Assembly (NCBI GenBank): GCA_964615425.1
Contig: CAZTOB010000003.1
Location: 1 to 51,907, forward strand
DNA length: 51,907 nucleotides
Direction: 5' to 3'
Origin: CAYLVJ01 sp964615425
GTDB taxonomy: Bacteria > Patescibacteriota > Minisyncoccia > Minisyncoccales > CAYTKG01
The translations under genes and the position numbers were made by a program. This document shows positions 42,045 to 50,838 of the stretch, piece by piece. Under the pieces are notes generated by a model, which ran no database searches, had not been told where the DNA came from, and was given only the letters and a program-made list of their open reading frames with translations. The number at the start of each line of letters is the position of its first letter. Positions within the stretch are counted from its first letter, which is position 1.

Positions 42045-43373
42045 TCATTTTATCAAATTATCAAAGACTTTGTAAATATCTCCCGCTCCCATAATCACAA
42101 CGACGTCTCCATCTTCAACCTTTTCTTTTAAAAATGTTTTAATTTTTCTGAAATCTTTTACGAAATATTTGTTTTCTTTTTTCAAATTCAAACTCTCCAT
42201 CAGCTTTTTCCCACTTACTTTTTTTTTGATGCTTTTTTCTTCTCTGCCTGCAACGTCATAAATCTCTGTTAATATCACTTTGTCTGTTTTATTGAAGCAG
42301 TCTTTGAATTCTTCGAAAAGGTAATGGGTTCTTTGATACTGGTGAGGCTGAAAGACAGTCCAGATCTTTCTGTTTTTGAATTCTTCTCTTGCAGCTTGAA
42401 GAGTTGATTTAATTTCAGAAGGATGGTGGGCGTAGTCGGAGACAAGGGTTATCTTTTTCCCTTTGATTTTAATTTTTTTTCTTTCAAACCTGCGCCATGC
42501 TCCTTTATACTGTGCCATCCCTTTTATGGCTGTTTTTTCATTAATACCTAGTTTTTGGGTTAAGGTAAGGGCTCCGAGTGCATTTTCCAAGTTGTGCCTG
42601 CCCGGAATTTTTAATTTATTTTTAAATTTACCGACCTCTTTTTGCTTAAAAGAAAAGAAACATACTTCAGCTTTGATTTTCTGAAAATCTTTTCTTTGGG
42701 TTAAAGATTTTATGTTCTTATCTTTCCTATTCAGAACAACAGCACCGTTTGATGGAACTTTTTTCCAAAAAGAAAGAAAGGTTTCTTTTATCTCCTCAAG
42801 GTTTTTGAAACAATCGAGATGCTCTCTGTCTATGTTTGTGGTTATAACAAACTCCGGTTGGTAATTAAGGAAAGCTTTTTTGTATTCATCTGCCTCTAAA
42901 ATTAGCCAACGAGATTTTCCCTTTCGGAAGTTTTTATTTCCAAACTCTTTTAGATTTGTTCCGATGATAACGGTCGGATCGAAACCAGCTTTTATGAGAG
43001 CCAAGGAAAGAAAAGCGGTGGTTGTTCCTTTACCGTGGGCTCCGCTTACAGCGATAGTGCGGTATTTTTTTGTTAATTCTCCTACCTCTTCCGGGTAGGT
43101 TAAAACTTCTATTCTTAGCTTTTCCGCTTTTTTTATCTCTGGATTACTTTTAGGCACAGCAACGCTTTTAAAAACTTTTTCCGTCTTTTCATCCAGATTT
43201 TTTTTGTTATGTCCGATCGATATTCTAGCTCCTGCTTTTTTTAACCTTTCGGTTATGATGGAGGAATTTAAATCAGATCCGGTTACTTCTGCTCCTTCGG
43301 AGAGGTAGTAATAAGCTAGGGCTGAGATACCTATTCCCCCTATTCCAACAAAATGAACTTTTTTATTTTTCAT
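42045..43373 (-). CDS. murC: MurC, UDP-MurNAc:L-Ala ligase
   Basis: Adds the first residue, L-alanine, to UDP-MurNAc. The N-terminal Rossmann domain begins VHFVGIGGIGISALAYYY, the ATP loop is VSGAHGKGTTTAF near residue 107, NIDREHLDCF fits the Mur ligase metal region, and the C-terminal domain has VSDYAHHPSEIKSTLQAA and FQPHQYQRTHYLFEEF. At 442 aa it is near normal. It overlaps the thpR start region by 11 nt. With MurD, MurE and MurF, all four stem-peptide ligases lie in this window, on two strands. Confidence 0.96.
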   Translation of the reverse strand: MKNKKVHFVGIGGIGISALAYYYLSEGAEVTGSDLNSSIITERLKKAGARISIGHNKKNLDEKTEKVFKSVAVPKSNPEIKKAEKLRIEVLTYPEEVGELTKKYRTIAVSGAHGKGTTTAFLSLALIKAGFDPTVIIGTNLKEFGNKNFRKGKSRWLILEADEYKKAFLNYQPEFVITTNIDREHLDCFKNLEEIKETFLSFWKKVPSNGAVVLNRKDKNIKSLTQRKDFQKIKAEVCFFSFKQKEVGKFKNKLKIPGRHNLENALGALTLTQKLGINEKTAIKGMAQYKGAWRRFERKKIKIKGKKITLVSDYAHHPSEIKSTLQAAREEFKNRKIWTVFQPHQYQRTHYLFEEFKDCFNKTDKVILTEIYDVAGREEKSIKKKVSGKKLMESLNLKKENKYFVKDFRKIKTFLKEKVEDGDVVVIMGAGDIYKVFDNLIK

Positions 43374-43941
43374 CTTGAAGACGAGATGATTTTAATAAAA
43401 TGTATTCTGGGCCGCTTCTTTTCAGCTTGCTTTCCATAATGTCGATACTTCTTGCGGGAAAGTTCACATTAACCCTTTCTTTTATTGTAGGCCTTTCTTC
43501 AATATCCATCCTTCTCCACTTCATTTTTCTGATTCTTCCCAGGGTGATGTGGGGAAGGTATTTTATACTTCGAGGCTTGTAGGAAGTATGTTTTTCGAGA
43601 GTTTCATCAACCCTCTTTTTTATTCGAAGTAAAGGTTTTTCCTTTTCGGTTAAAATCCAAACAAGTGAAGGGATTTTTCTTCCCGGAGGACCGTATTGTA
43701 CTGACCGGGTCCTTATTTCGAAATTATTTTCTTCCTTGGAAATTTGTTCAACTTTTCTTTTTACCTTTTCCAATTCTTTCTGTCCCGTGTTTCCAAGAAA
43801 AGCTAAAGTCATGTGAAGGTCTTCTTTTTTGACCCACTTACAGGGAAGGTTGGGGTATTTTTTTTCTCCCAGGGAAAACAAACTTTCCTTTGTTTCCTCT
43901 GGAAGATTTATTGCAATAAAAACTCTTTTAGGCTTTGGCAT
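43363..43941 (-). CDS. thpR: RNA 2',3'-cyclic phosphodiesterase (ThpR, 2H family)
   Basis: Opens 2',3'-cyclic phosphates of RNA; formerly called 2'-5' RNA ligase. The two HxTx motifs of the 2H phosphoesterase fold are HMTLAFLG (about residue 43) and HITLGRIRK (about residue 132). The start RVFIAINLPEETKESL is typical. Length 192 aa is normal. It starts divergently from the radical SAM gene, with a 65-nt AT-rich gap, and its end overlaps murC by 11 nt, so it may lead the murC transcript. Confidence 0.92.
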   Translation of the reverse strand: MPKPKRVFIAINLPEETKESLFSLGEKKYPNLPCKWVKKEDLHMTLAFLGNTGQKELEKVKRKVEQISKEENNFEIRTRSVQYGPPGRKIPSLVWILTEKEKPLLRIKKRVDETLEKHTSYKPRSIKYLPHITLGRIRKMKWRRMDIEERPTIKERVNVNFPARSIDIMESKLKRSGPEYILLKSSRLQDEK

Positions 43942-43990
43942 TTTATTTATTTTTTATTCGCTTGTCTTTTTTTAATTATATAAGGGGTTG

Positions 43991-43999
43991 TGATAAAAT
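43991..43999 (+). promoter_or_regulatory. Extended -10 promoter of the AmmeMemoRadiSam operon (predicted leaderless)
   Basis: TG-A-TAAAAT at 43991-43999, an extended -10 element, ends 7 nt before the ATG at 44007. The transcript would start on or next to the start codon. No -35 at standard spacing is evident. Confidence 0.5.
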
Positions 44000-44006
44000 T
44001 AAAGTA

Positions 44007-45023
44007 ATGAAGGAGTCATATCTTTACAAAACTCTTAAAGGAAAAAAAGTTCAATGTCAAACCTGTTCTCATTTTTGTGTACTTGAACCGGGTGAGATAG
44101 GCAAATGCGGAGTTAGAAAAAATGAGAAGGGTAAACTTTTCGTCTTAAACTACGATAAGGTAAGAGATATCGCGGTGGATCCGATAGAGAAAAAGCCTCT
44201 TTATCATTTTTTTCCCGGCTCAAAAACTTTATCTGTTGCAACCGAGGGGTGCAATTTCTCTTGTGGAAATTGTTTAAACTGGCGCTCTTCACAGGGTCCT
44301 AAAATTGATAAAGAGATCAAAGGAAGAAACATCTCTCCGGAAAGGATCGTCAGTTTTGCTCTTGAGGAAAATTGTTCATCCATTGCTTATACCTACACCG
44401 AGCCGACTATTTTTCTAGAACTTGCCCTGGATACCATGAAGCTGGCAAAAAAAGAAGGATTGGCCAATATCTGGGTGACGAACGGTTTTATGTCCGAAGA
44501 AGCTTTAACCAATATTTCTCCCTTCTTGGACGCGGTTAATGTGGACTTAAAAAGCTTTGAAGATGAGTTCTATCAAAAAGTCTGTGGAGGAAGGTTGAAA
44601 CCGGTTCTTTCAAACCTGAAAAAAATGAAAGAAGAAGATATATGGCTGGAGGTAACCACTCTCATCATACCCACTTTAAGTGATGACCCTGGAACTTTAA
44701 AAAGTTTGGCTCTTTTTATCAAGAAGGAGCTGGGCGAAGATGTTCCCTGGCACATTATCGGTTTTTCTGCCGGTATTTCTTGGAAGATGAAGGATTTGCC
44801 GGATGCTTCTTTTAAAGACTTGAAAAGAGCTTATAAAATAGGCAAAGAAGTTGGATTGGACTTTGTTTATGCGGGTAACTTTCCTGGATTGGATCTGGAA
44901 AGTACTTTTTGTCCGGAGTGCGGGGAAGTTATTATAAAAAGAAAAGGTTTTCAAGTGGAAAAGAAAATCGAAGGTCGAAAGTGCCCCAAATGTAATAAGG
45001 AAATAAACCTAATATTAAAATGA
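44007..45023 (+). CDS. AmmeMemoRadiSam-system radical SAM enzyme
   Basis: A radical SAM protein of 338 aa. The cluster motif CNFSCGNC (CxxxCxxC) is at about residues 84-91; an N-terminal CQTCSHFCVLEPGEIGKCG cysteine block and a C-terminal CPECG...CPKC zinc-type pair are typical of this family, related to PflA-like activases. The family is named for its genomic link to AMMECR1 and Memo/LigB-like proteins; its chemistry is not established as far as I know. A longer frame begins at 43935 inside thpR; ATG 44007 fits the family start and the promoter. It overlaps the next gene by 4 nt. Confidence 0.92.
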   Translation: MKESYLYKTLKGKKVQCQTCSHFCVLEPGEIGKCGVRKNEKGKLFVLNYDKVRDIAVDPIEKKPLYHFFPGSKTLSVATEGCNFSCGNCLNWRSSQGPKIDKEIKGRNISPERIVSFALEENCSSIAYTYTEPTIFLELALDTMKLAKKEGLANIWVTNGFMSEEALTNISPFLDAVNVDLKSFEDEFYQKVCGGRLKPVLSNLKKMKEEDIWLEVTTLIIPTLSDDPGTLKSLALFIKKELGEDVPWHIIGFSAGISWKMKDLPDASFKDLKRAYKIGKEVGLDFVYAGNFPGLDLESTFCPECGEVIIKRKGFQVEKKIEGRKCPKCNKEINLILK

Positions 45024-45640
45024 TTTCTTTTGCTTGTTTTTCACCCCATCCCCCTCTTCTTTTGCCCGAAGTCGGCTCACAAGAGGACAAAAGAAAAGTT
45101 GGAAAAACGATCGCAGCCTTAAACGAGCTGGGAAAAAAAAGAGAAAAGTCTGGAGTGGAGAAAATAGTTGTTGCTTCTCCTCATAGGAAATGGGGTTTTG
45201 AGGTTCCTCTTCATTTTTTAGCTTCAGGATTTGAAGGAGAGGTGGAGAAATTACTTGTTGTGTCGGACTCTGCTCGGGATAATTTTAAAAAAGGGAAATC
45301 TTTTGCAGGGGAAATTAAAGGGGATGCTAAGTGGGGATTAATAGGGTCCGGGGATCTTTCCCATAAGTTGAAAAAGGAAGGACCTTACGGCTTTCATCCC
45401 CAGGGTCCAAAGTTTGACGAAACCTTTCGTGAAGCTTTGAAAGAGAAAAACGTTGAAAGAATAATGGGGTTGAAAAATGAGTTTCCCAAAGCTGCAGATT
45501 GCGGACTTCTCCCTTTTTCTTTTGTTTTGGGAGTTTTAGAAGAAAAAGAAGTAAATTGGAAACCCGAAATCTTGTCTTACGAAGGGCCCTTTGGAGTCGG
45601 ATATTTGGTGGCTGATTTAATTGGGACCAGGACAAAATGA
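45020..45640 (+). CDS. LigB/Memo-like extradiol dioxygenase-fold protein (AmmeMemoRadiSam)
   Basis: A 206-aa protein of the class III extradiol dioxygenase fold. Visible metal-site candidates are the His in FSPHPPLLLPEVG near the start, the His in VVASPHRKWGF, and the GSGDLSHKLKKEGPYGFHPQGPKFD-type region (split here as GSGDLSHKL and GFHPQGPKFD). It ends with LSYEGPFGVGYLVADL. In several bacteria this domain is the N-terminal half of a fused AmmeMemoRadiSam protein A, with AMMECR1 as the second half; here they are separate genes joined by an ATGA overlap. Dioxygenase activity is not implied, because human Memo keeps the fold with a different role. Confidence 0.85.
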   Translation: MISFACFSPHPPLLLPEVGSQEDKRKVGKTIAALNELGKKREKSGVEKIVVASPHRKWGFEVPLHFLASGFEGEVEKLLVVSDSARDNFKKGKSFAGEIKGDAKWGLIGSGDLSHKLKKEGPYGFHPQGPKFDETFREALKEKNVERIMGLKNEFPKAADCGLLPFSFVLGVLEEKEVNWKPEILSYEGPFGVGYLVADLIGTRTK

Positions 45641-46149
45641 ATCCTTACGTTAAATTGGCTCGCAAAGCTTTAAAAAAGTGGGTTAAAGACCATAAAGTTT
45701 TAAAAGTGAAAGACAATTCTTCTGAGCTTTTTTCCAAAAAACGAGGTGTTTTTGTCACCTTGAAGAAAGAAGGAAAACTAAGAGGATGTATGGGCACTTT
45801 TTTGCCGACGAAGAAAAATCTTGCCGAAGAAATTGCCTCTGTTGCCGCCTCGTCGGCTCAGGATCCTCGTTTTCCTCCTGTGATGGAAAATGAGTTATCG
45901 GAATTAAACATTGAAATTTACATTTTAGAAAAACCGGAGAGGGTGGAAAGCCTTTCTGAGTTGGATCCTGGAAAATATGGCCTCTTGGTTAAAAAGGATG
46001 GCAAAATTGGGATTTTACTACCTGGTCTTTCTACTATTAAAACTCCCGCCAAGCAGTTTAAGGCTGCTTGTCGAAAAGCAGGCATTGTTGACCTTGAAGA
46101 CACCTCTCTTTTTAGGTTCGAAGCCCAAAAATTTACTGATTTTTCTTAA
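45637..46149 (+). CDS. AMMECR1-domain protein (AmmeMemoRadiSam)
   Basis: A 170-aa AMMECR1 domain. The signature LRGCMGTFLP lies at about residues 48-57, followed by DPRFPPVMENELSEL and the LDPGKYGLLVKK...GILLPG block. The family is found in archaea, bacteria and eukaryotes, with no settled biochemical function. The start MNPYVKLARKALKKW looks like the linker found in fused forms just before the domain. It overlaps the LigB-like gene by ATGA and is followed by priA after 8 nt, so the four genes appear to be one operon. Confidence 0.92.
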   Translation: MNPYVKLARKALKKWVKDHKVLKVKDNSSELFSKKRGVFVTLKKEGKLRGCMGTFLPTKKNLAEEIASVAASSAQDPRFPPVMENELSELNIEIYILEKPERVESLSELDPGKYGLLVKKDGKIGILLPGLSTIKTPAKQFKAACRKAGIVDLEDTSLFRFEAQKFTDFS

Positions 46150-46157
46150 AATTAACC

Positions 46158-48098
46158 ATGTATATTATAGAAACCACTCCGCTTACCAAGATTCCAGTTT
46201 CTTCTCCGCAAATTTTAACCTACTTTTCTTCTAAAAAAATTAAAAAAGGAACTCTTTTGTTCGTTCCTCTTCGGGGAAAACAAACCAGAGCCGTTGCTCT
46301 TTCTTGCTTGCCGGTCAAAAGAAAAAAACAGGAAGTAAAGACCAAGAATTTTAAACTTAAAAAGATAGGAAAGGTTTTAAGCGAAGATCCTGTTTTAAAT
46401 TCTTCTCAGATTAGGTTTGCTTTTTGGATTCATTTTCATTATTTAAGTTCCTTGGGACTTGTTTTTCGTCTCTTTTTTCCTAGCCTTTTTTTAAAAAGAA
46501 AAACCACCTTTAGCGCGCCGCCTGTTTTAGAGAATGAATCAAAGAAGGAGAAAAAAGAAAAAAAGCCTTTACTTTTTTGGCAGGAAAATCGGCTGGATTT
46601 TTATCTTCAAAAAATAAAAAAATTTAAAGAGAAGGGCCAGGTTTTAATATTAGCTTCAGAAAAGTTGAGGGCAAGAGATATTTCTTCCCGGTTAAAAAAG
46701 GAAGGTATCAACCACGATTTTTTTGATAGTTCACTGAAAGGTTCGACCGAGCTTAAAATTTGGGAAAAGGTTAAAAGAGGTGAAACGAAAGTGGTTGTCG
46801 GCACTCGTTCTTCCATATTTTTACCCTTTTTTAACTTAAGTCTTTTAATCTTAGACCCAGAAGAAAGTCCTCATTTTAAGTCTTGGGATATGCATCCTAA
46901 ATATCACACGAGAACCTTGGCTCGTGTTCTTTGCAAAATCGAAAAAGCTAAATTAATTTTAGGAACTTCCGTTCCTTCTTTAGAAAGCTATCTCAACGCA
47001 AAAAAAGGTATTTTTGAGAAAAAATTTTCAGGAAGGAACTTACGAGTTTCCAACCTTTCTGTTGTGGATATGAAAAAAGAGTTGAAGGATAGAGAATTTA
47101 CAAATTTCAGTCGCAAACTGGAAGAAGAAATAACCTCCGTTTTAGAAAAAAGAGAAAAAAAGGCAAGGATTTTACTTTTTATCAATCGTAGAGGGCTTTC
47201 CACCTCCGTTTTTTGCCAGGAATGCGGGTGGTACAAGGAATGTGAAAAATGTACAGTCCCAATGGTTTTTCACCAGGACAAAGAAAACGGTCTTTTTATT
47301 TGTCATCACTGCGGCAAAGAAGATCCCCCTCCAGAAAAGTGCCCTAAGTGTGACAGTTGGAAAATGAAGTTTTATGGAGCGGGGACGCAGAAAATAGCTA
47401 AAGAGGTTGATAAAAAATTATTACCCGGAGGATATAAGTCGGGGCGTCTTGATTCCGATATCGCTTCTACGGAAAAAAGTCAAAGAAAGATTATCGAAGA
47501 TTTTAAGGATGGAAAGTTCCAGGTATTGGTTGCCACCCAATCTTTTACTAAATTAGAATATTTTAATTTTAAAGAAAGGAAACTTGATTTTTCCGGGATT
47601 ATGCTTTTAGACCCCTTGCTTAGCTTGGGAGGTTTTAGAGGAGAAAAAAGAGCTCTCGAATTTATATTAAAACTTAATGTTTTGAGTAAAAAGATTTTGG
47701 TTCAAACTTATGCTCCGGAGGCCAACATTATTGATTTTTTACAAGGAAAGACTTTGGAGAGCTTTTTAGACAATAAATTACGGGAAAGAGAAGTTCTTTC
47801 GTATCCTCCATTTTCTGAAGTTATACAACTTACCTTTTCTCATCGTAGTAACTGGGAAGCCAAAAAAAGACAGAAGAACTTTAAAAAAAGGTTAAAAAAA
47901 GCTTTGAAAAAAAATAATCTTGAAGATCATGTTTTTCTTCTTGGGCCCGCTCCAGGCTTTGTTTCGGAAGTAAAAGGTAAGCACGTTTGGCATCTTGTTT
48001 TAAAAGTTAAAAATAGAAAAAAGAAGACAAAAAAGCTTCTTTTAAAGATTATTCCCCGTGATTTTGAGGTGGACGTTAATCCCGAATCTCTTTTATGA
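46158..48098 (+). CDS. priA: Degenerate primosomal protein PriA lacking the ATP-binding motif
   Basis: Replication restart protein, 646 aa. The eight zinc-binding cysteines are kept (CQECGWYKECEKC, then CHHC and CPKC at about residues 355-395), and the N-terminal DNA-binding region and C-terminal domain (LGPAPGFVSEVKGKHVWHLV) are recognisable. The helicase motifs are not: where PriA has GVTGSGKTE, this protein has FWQENRLDFY, so Walker A is gone, and the DEEH box reads LDPEES. It should bind DNA and partner proteins without helicase activity, as described for mycobacterial PriA. It overlaps the convergent transporter gene by 6 nt. Confidence 0.9.
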   Translation: MYIIETTPLTKIPVSSPQILTYFSSKKIKKGTLLFVPLRGKQTRAVALSCLPVKRKKQEVKTKNFKLKKIGKVLSEDPVLNSSQIRFAFWIHFHYLSSLGLVFRLFFPSLFLKRKTTFSAPPVLENESKKEKKEKKPLLFWQENRLDFYLQKIKKFKEKGQVLILASEKLRARDISSRLKKEGINHDFFDSSLKGSTELKIWEKVKRGETKVVVGTRSSIFLPFFNLSLLILDPEESPHFKSWDMHPKYHTRTLARVLCKIEKAKLILGTSVPSLESYLNAKKGIFEKKFSGRNLRVSNLSVVDMKKELKDREFTNFSRKLEEEITSVLEKREKKARILLFINRRGLSTSVFCQECGWYKECEKCTVPMVFHQDKENGLFICHHCGKEDPPPEKCPKCDSWKMKFYGAGTQKIAKEVDKKLLPGGYKSGRLDSDIASTEKSQRKIIEDFKDGKFQVLVATQSFTKLEYFNFKERKLDFSGIMLLDPLLSLGGFRGEKRALEFILKLNVLSKKILVQTYAPEANIIDFLQGKTLESFLDNKLREREVLSYPPFSEVIQLTFSHRSNWEAKKRQKNFKKRLKKALKKNNLEDHVFLLGPAPGFVSEVKGKHVWHLVLKVKNRKKKTKKLLLKIIPRDFEVDVNPESLL

Positions 48099-48863
48099 CC
48101 AACTTTTTTCTTTAAAAAACAGAGAAAAAAGAAAAATTAAAGCGGCGGAGATTATGATAATAGGTCCAGAAGCTAGGCTTAATTTTTTTGCCGCTAATGC
48201 TCCGCCTATGGTCGAAAAAGATCCAAAAATAATGCACAAGAAACGGTAACTTGAAAGTCTTGAACTGATATTTTTGGCCGCAGAAGCAGGAATAACAAAA
48301 AGAGCGGCGGTTAAAATAATTCCTACTATTTTTACCTCTAAGGCGGTCAAAAGTGCTATGGCAAGAAAATAAATTAGGTTTATTCTTTTAATTTTTACTC
48401 CTTTTCCTTGAGCTAGTTCTTCAGAGATGGTGGCCAAAACCATTTTTTTGTATATTTTTTCTACTGCAAAAAATATGACAAAGGTGGAAAAAAGAACTAT
48501 CCAAAAATCTAATAAGGTGATGAGCTCTATTTCTCCCGCTACCACTTCTTCGGCATGAGACATCGGTAGAAGTAAAAATCCAATGGCAACTCCGGTGGCA
48601 AATATTATTCCCGTTAGTGCTTCTAAAGGAAGGTCTGTTTTTCTTTCCAGGTAAAGAATTAAAAAGACACCTACTAGAATTGACCCAAGAGCTCCCAAGA
48701 AGATGTTAAAGTTCCAAAGCAGACTGAGGGCGACTCCGGGCAGAGCAAGGTGCCCAAGGGGTCCTCCGATTAGCCCGAGTCGCTTGGAGATCATCAAGGA
48801 TCCTAGATAGCCGGTTCCAGCTCCTAGAAGCCCTACGGTAATTAAAACAATTAAAAAACTCAT
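48093..48863 (-). CDS. Metal ABC transporter permease (ZnuB/MntB family)
   Basis: A 256-aa membrane protein with about eight helices of the ABC-3 family, which imports zinc, manganese or iron. Family segments are LLGAGTGYLGSLMISKRLGLIGGPLGHLALPGVALSLL at the N terminus (given here as RLGLIGGPLGHLALPGVA) and the later ALEVKIVGIILTAALFVIPA and RLSSYRFLCIIFGSFSTIGG. It overlaps its ATPase gene by 4 nt. No periplasmic metal-binding protein (ZnuA) is next to it, so the metal is not predictable. Confidence 0.88.
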   Translation of the reverse strand: MSFLIVLITVGLLGAGTGYLGSLMISKRLGLIGGPLGHLALPGVALSLLWNFNIFLGALGSILVGVFLILYLERKTDLPLEALTGIIFATGVAIGFLLLPMSHAEEVVAGEIELITLLDFWIVLFSTFVIFFAVEKIYKKMVLATISEELAQGKGVKIKRINLIYFLAIALLTALEVKIVGIILTAALFVIPASAAKNISSRLSSYRFLCIIFGSFSTIGGALAAKKLSLASGPIIIISAALIFLFSLFFKEKSWS

Positions 48864-49543
48864 TTGTGGTGCTTGTAAAATTTTATTTCATGTCCGTAAA
48901 GTTCTTCCAACCTTTCAGGGGTTAATATTTTTTCCGGCTTTCCGTAACAAAGCTTTGTCTTGTTAACACACAAGACATTATCGGAGTAGGCGAATACTAT
49001 ATTCATCTCGTGGGTAATGATGAGAATTGTAAGGTTTTTTTCTTTACCTATCTGATAAAGAAGAGAATAAATAGTTTCTCTTCCCTTAAGATCTATTCCT
49101 CCGGTTGGTTCGTCGAAAAGAAGAACCTCCGGTTCGGATAAAAGAGCCCACGCAATGAGCATTCTTTGAAACTCTCCCGAAGAAAGTGTTGAAGGTTTTT
49201 TGTCTAAAAATTTATCAGAAAGCCCGACTGAAATAAGTCTCTCCTTGACCTCTTTTTTGCTTTTGTTTTCTGAAAGTAAAAATTCTAAAATAGTAAGGGG
49301 CACCAGTTTAAAATTTTCTCTGGAAACACTTTCCGGAAGATAGCTTATCTTCATGTCTTTCCACCGTATTTCTCCTTGATAAGGAATGATACCCATAAGT
49401 GCTTTAAAAAGGGTACTCTTTCCGGCTCCGTTCGGACCTAAAACAGTTAACACCTCTCCTCTTTTAACACTGAAGTTGAGGTTTTTAATGACTTTCTCAC
49501 CCCCTCTTTTTACGGTTAGATTTTTAACTTCAAGCAGGTTCAT
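48860..49543 (-). CDS. ABC transporter ATPase (ZnuC-like)
   Basis: A 227-aa ATPase partner of the permease. Walker A is LGPNGAGKST at about residues 35-44, the Q-loop region is weak (YLPESVSRE in place of the usual Q), the signature is LSSGEFQRM, Walker B is VLLFDEPTGGID and the switch His is in IITHEM. All are intact apart from the unusual Q-loop. It lies between the HD gene (1-nt gap) and the permease (4-nt overlap), so it is translated with both. Confidence 0.9.
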   Translation of the reverse strand: MNLLEVKNLTVKRGGEKVIKNLNFSVKRGEVLTVLGPNGAGKSTLFKALMGIIPYQGEIRWKDMKISYLPESVSRENFKLVPLTILEFLLSENKSKKEVKERLISVGLSDKFLDKKPSTLSSGEFQRMLIAWALLSEPEVLLFDEPTGGIDLKGRETIYSLLYQIGKEKNLTILIITHEMNIVFAYSDNVLCVNKTKLCYGKPEKILTPERLEELYGHEIKFYKHHK

Positions 49544-49544
49544 T

Positions 49545-50099
49545 TTAGAGCTCTAATTCTTTGTGGATTTCTTGCATTGCTTCCAAGGTTATTTTCACAA
49601 ACTTTTCAAGTTTCAGTCCTAGATAAGGTTGACATTTTTTGATTACTTCTCTATCGGCTCCAGCAGCGAACCTTTTTTCCTCAAATCGGTTTAAGACGTT
49701 TTCCACTTTCAACTTTCTTATTGACCTTGAGGGCAAGACCAAGGTGGCGGCCACAATGAGACCGGTTAAAGGATCTACGCAGTAAAGAGCTTTAGCCATC
49801 AAACTTTCTGGTTCTATTTTGTGCATGTCGTTGTGAGTTAAGACAGCTTGGCATATTTTTTCTTCCACCCCTTTTCCCCTTAACATTTCAGCTCCTTTTT
49901 TGGAATGAAGTTCCGGGCTTTCTTTTGTTTTTTCATAGTCAATATCATGGAGAAGACCGGCTAAAGCCCATCTTTTTTCGTCTTTCCCAAATTTTTTGGC
50001 CAAAGCTTTCATCGCAGCCTCTACTGCAAAAGAATGCTTAATTAAATTTTTGTTTTCGATCTTTTTTTGAACTAAATGTAATGCTTCTTCCCTCTTCAT
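49545..50099 (-). CDS. HD-domain phosphohydrolase
   Basis: A 184-aa HD-superfamily protein. Metal ligands are visible as His in LIKHSFAVEAAM (about 22), HD in LAGLLHDIDYE (about 50-51), His in VLTHNDMH (about 90) and Asp in ALYCVDPLTG (about 109). The family includes nucleotidases and phosphodiesterases; small stand-alone members of this type often lack a known substrate. The gene is 1 nt upstream of the ABC ATPase gene and 1 nt downstream of pgeF on the same strand, so it belongs to the operon, though no functional link is clear. Confidence 0.85.
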   Translation of the reverse strand: MKREEALHLVQKKIENKNLIKHSFAVEAAMKALAKKFGKDEKRWALAGLLHDIDYEKTKESPELHSKKGAEMLRGKGVEEKICQAVLTHNDMHKIEPESLMAKALYCVDPLTGLIVAATLVLPSRSIRKLKVENVLNRFEEKRFAAGADREVIKKCQPYLGLKLEKFVKITLEAMQEIHKELEL

Positions 50100-50100
50100 T

Positions 50101-50838
50101 TTATTTTTTTCTAAGTGTTATAAAACTTCCTGTTTCCGGGAATCGACCATATTCCGGATATGGATTTTTTTGTTTCGTCTTTCTGGCGGAGAAAAAACGC
50201 TTGTATTGACAGAAAGTGCAGTATTTGGAGACTTCAATGTTTTTCCTGGAGACCCCTGAGTCAGTCAATTGGTCAAGAGCTGCTTGGGTCAGATCAAGAT
50301 AAACCTTGTCATTTTTTCGGCAGGCATATTTTTTCCATTGGGAGTTTTCAAGCTTTTTTGAAAAATCTTTGTTTTCAAATCCATAGCAGCATTTTTTAAT
50401 GTGCGGCCCTATTCCTACGATAAGGCTCTTTTTATTTTTCATTTTATCCACCGTGTTTTGTATAATTTTCTTTTTGACTCCTCTTCTTCCGGCGTGAATC
50501 GCCCCCACTATTTTTTTAACGGGGTTAAACATCAAAACAGGCAGACAGTCAGCGGTTTTAACCGCTATCACCTCTCCTCTTTTTTTGGAAATTAAGCCAT
50601 CCACCCCCAGTTTTATATACCCGCTTGTTTTCTGAGAAGTATGGTGTATCTTTTTACCATGTATTTGTTCAGCTAAAACTAGATTTTCTTTTTTTGTTGT
50701 CTCTCCGGATTTTTTAAGACAATTTAGCAGGTTGTTAACCGCCTCCGGGTTGGTATAAAAATTAAAAGAGCCTTCTTTTACCTCCATTACTCCGTGTGTT
50801 ATCTCCCGGAAGGATTTAAGGTTTTCAAATTGGATCAT
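50101..50838 (-). CDS. pgeF: Peptidoglycan editing factor PgeF (YfiH/laccase-domain)
   Basis: A 245-aa multicopper-oxidase-like fold protein, historically called polyphenol oxidase. E. coli YfiH (PgeF) removes wrongly loaded residues from peptidoglycan precursors made by MurC. Signature segments are LAEQIHGKKIHH, KTADCLPVLMFNP, GAIHAGRRGVKK, VGIGPHIKKCCYGF and YCTFCQYKRFFSARK; their His and Cys residues form the metal site. With four Mur ligases in the window an editing role makes sense. It overlaps the uracil-DNA glycosylase gene by 4 nt. Confidence 0.92.
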   Translation of the reverse strand: MIQFENLKSFREITHGVMEVKEGSFNFYTNPEAVNNLLNCLKKSGETTKKENLVLAEQIHGKKIHHTSQKTSGYIKLGVDGLISKKRGEVIAVKTADCLPVLMFNPVKKIVGAIHAGRRGVKKKIIQNTVDKMKNKKSLIVGIGPHIKKCCYGFENKDFSKKLENSQWKKYACRKNDKVYLDLTQAALDQLTDSGVSRKNIEVSKYCTFCQYKRFFSARKTKQKNPYPEYGRFPETGSFITLRKK

